Source of the DNA: JBOGED01 sp050743205
Lineage (GTDB): Bacteria > Actinomycetota > Nitriliruptoria > Euzebyales > Egibacteraceae
Assembly: GCA_050743205.1 (NCBI GenBank)
Contig: JBOGEA010000142.1
Span: forward strand, 1 to 13,849
Length of the DNA stretch: 13,849 nucleotides
Direction of reading: 5' to 3'
Part shown: piece by piece, positions 13,634 through 13,849 of the stretch
How positions within the stretch are numbered: the first letter of the stretch is position 1
Layout of the letters: every line of letters begins with the position of its first letter
Notes under the pieces: model-generated
Databases searched by the model: none
Told to the model about the DNA's origin: nothing
Seen by the model: only the letters and a program-made list of their open reading frames with translations
Program-made: the position numbers and the translations under genes

Positions 13634-13659
13634 CCAGGAGCCTCCACCAATGCGCTCAT
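13608..13659. repeat. 26-bp tandem duplication of the start-codon region
   Basis: Two adjacent 26-bp units (13608-13633 and 13634-13659) differ at one base. Each carries, on the minus strand, ATGAGCGCATTGGTGGAGG, the first codons of the membrane-protein gene. Because 26 is not a multiple of three, the upstream copy starts a frame that ends after nine codons (MSALVEAPG) with a TGA overlapping the real ATG. Confidence 0.85.
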
Positions 13660-13677
13660 GATGAGCGCCACCATCGA

Positions 13678-13735
13678 AGCGCGGTGAGGTGTGCGAAGCG
13701 CGCAGCGCGGAGCGCGGTGAGGTGTGCGAAGCGCG
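13678..13735. repeat. Two 25-bp direct repeats, 33-bp period
   Basis: Identical 25-bp copies (each beginning AGCGCGGTGAGGTGTGCGAA) occur at 13678-13702 and 13711-13735. The spacer is 8 bp. The 33-bp period keeps frame on the minus strand, where it would encode an 11-residue repeat, but no gene there looks real. It may be an intergenic repeat family or a regulatory array upstream of the operon. Confidence 0.8.
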
Positions 13736-13849
13736 AACCGCGTAAAGCTTTTAGTACCTGATGCGGCGACAGAAGAGCAGGGGGTCGCGCCTCGTCGGGT
13801 GCAGCGACCGACCGCACCAACCTCCCCCACCCACCCACCCTGAAGGAAG
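13736..13849. other. Right-edge sequence without a supported gene
   Basis: I see no coding region with a credible start. The interval contains the palindrome AAAGCTTT and a C/A-rich tract with repeated CCCACC on the plus strand. It may hold the promoter of the minus-strand operon or the degenerated end of an upstream gene, possibly the missing ABC ATPase; the sequence does not show which. Confidence 0.3.

Overview
This window is high-GC DNA with the look of a filamentous actinomycete. The signs are strong G/C third-position bias, GTG/TTG starts, short ATGA/GTGA gene overlaps, CUT1 sugar-importer genes without a local ATPase, a MobF relaxase fragment of actinobacterial type, and a tRNA-Cys attachment remnant. 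I cannot name the genus from sequence alone.

Left part (1-3950) is a graveyard of insertion sequences. An IS21-family element on the minus strand (istA then istB, with terminal repeats at 2484-2523) is broken by several frameshifts and has lost key catalytic residues. To its right lies a probable 5' remnant of a group II intron (about 2528-2768, minus), which begins directly after an SD plus ATG plus three codons, as if it had entered the start of a gene. Next comes an IS630-family transposase on the plus strand, frameshifted in the middle but with its DDE residues intact.

Centre (3950-6500) looks like the eroded end of an integrative or conjugative element. A long lower-GC intergenic stretch carries inverted and direct repeats. 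It is followed by a two-gene unit (a 68-aa charged protein and a DUF1036-like protein) that ends in a strong hairpin. On the opposite strand, a 74-aa amino-terminal stub of a TrwC/MobF relaxase is joined directly to a GntR/UTRA regulator that has lost most of its DNA-binding domain. The relaxase stub is preceded by tandem TTGCAACTGGC repeats. The block ends in the 3' part of a tRNA-Cys gene, the expected att scar of a tRNA-targeting integrase.

Right part (6500-13849) looks like more stable chromosome. It has two small overlapping hypothetical genes, an orphan MntA-type nucleotidyltransferase without its HEPN partner, and a minus-strand operon. The operon reads: large membrane protein with an extracytoplasmic domain, solute-binding lipoprotein 2, solute-binding lipoprotein 1, MalF-like permease, MalG-like permease. 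The two binding proteins are tandem paralogues that differ at a residue expected to touch ligand, so one permease pair may be served by two receptors. The ATPase is not in the window and is probably a shared MsiK-type protein. The operon's upstream end shows two short tandem duplications, one of which duplicates the start-codon region of its first gene.

I see no complete novel defence or biosynthetic system. The most interesting points are the relaxase/GntR chimera beside the tRNA-Cys scar, the repeat-bearing leader of the DUF1036 pair, and the duplicated binding proteins.
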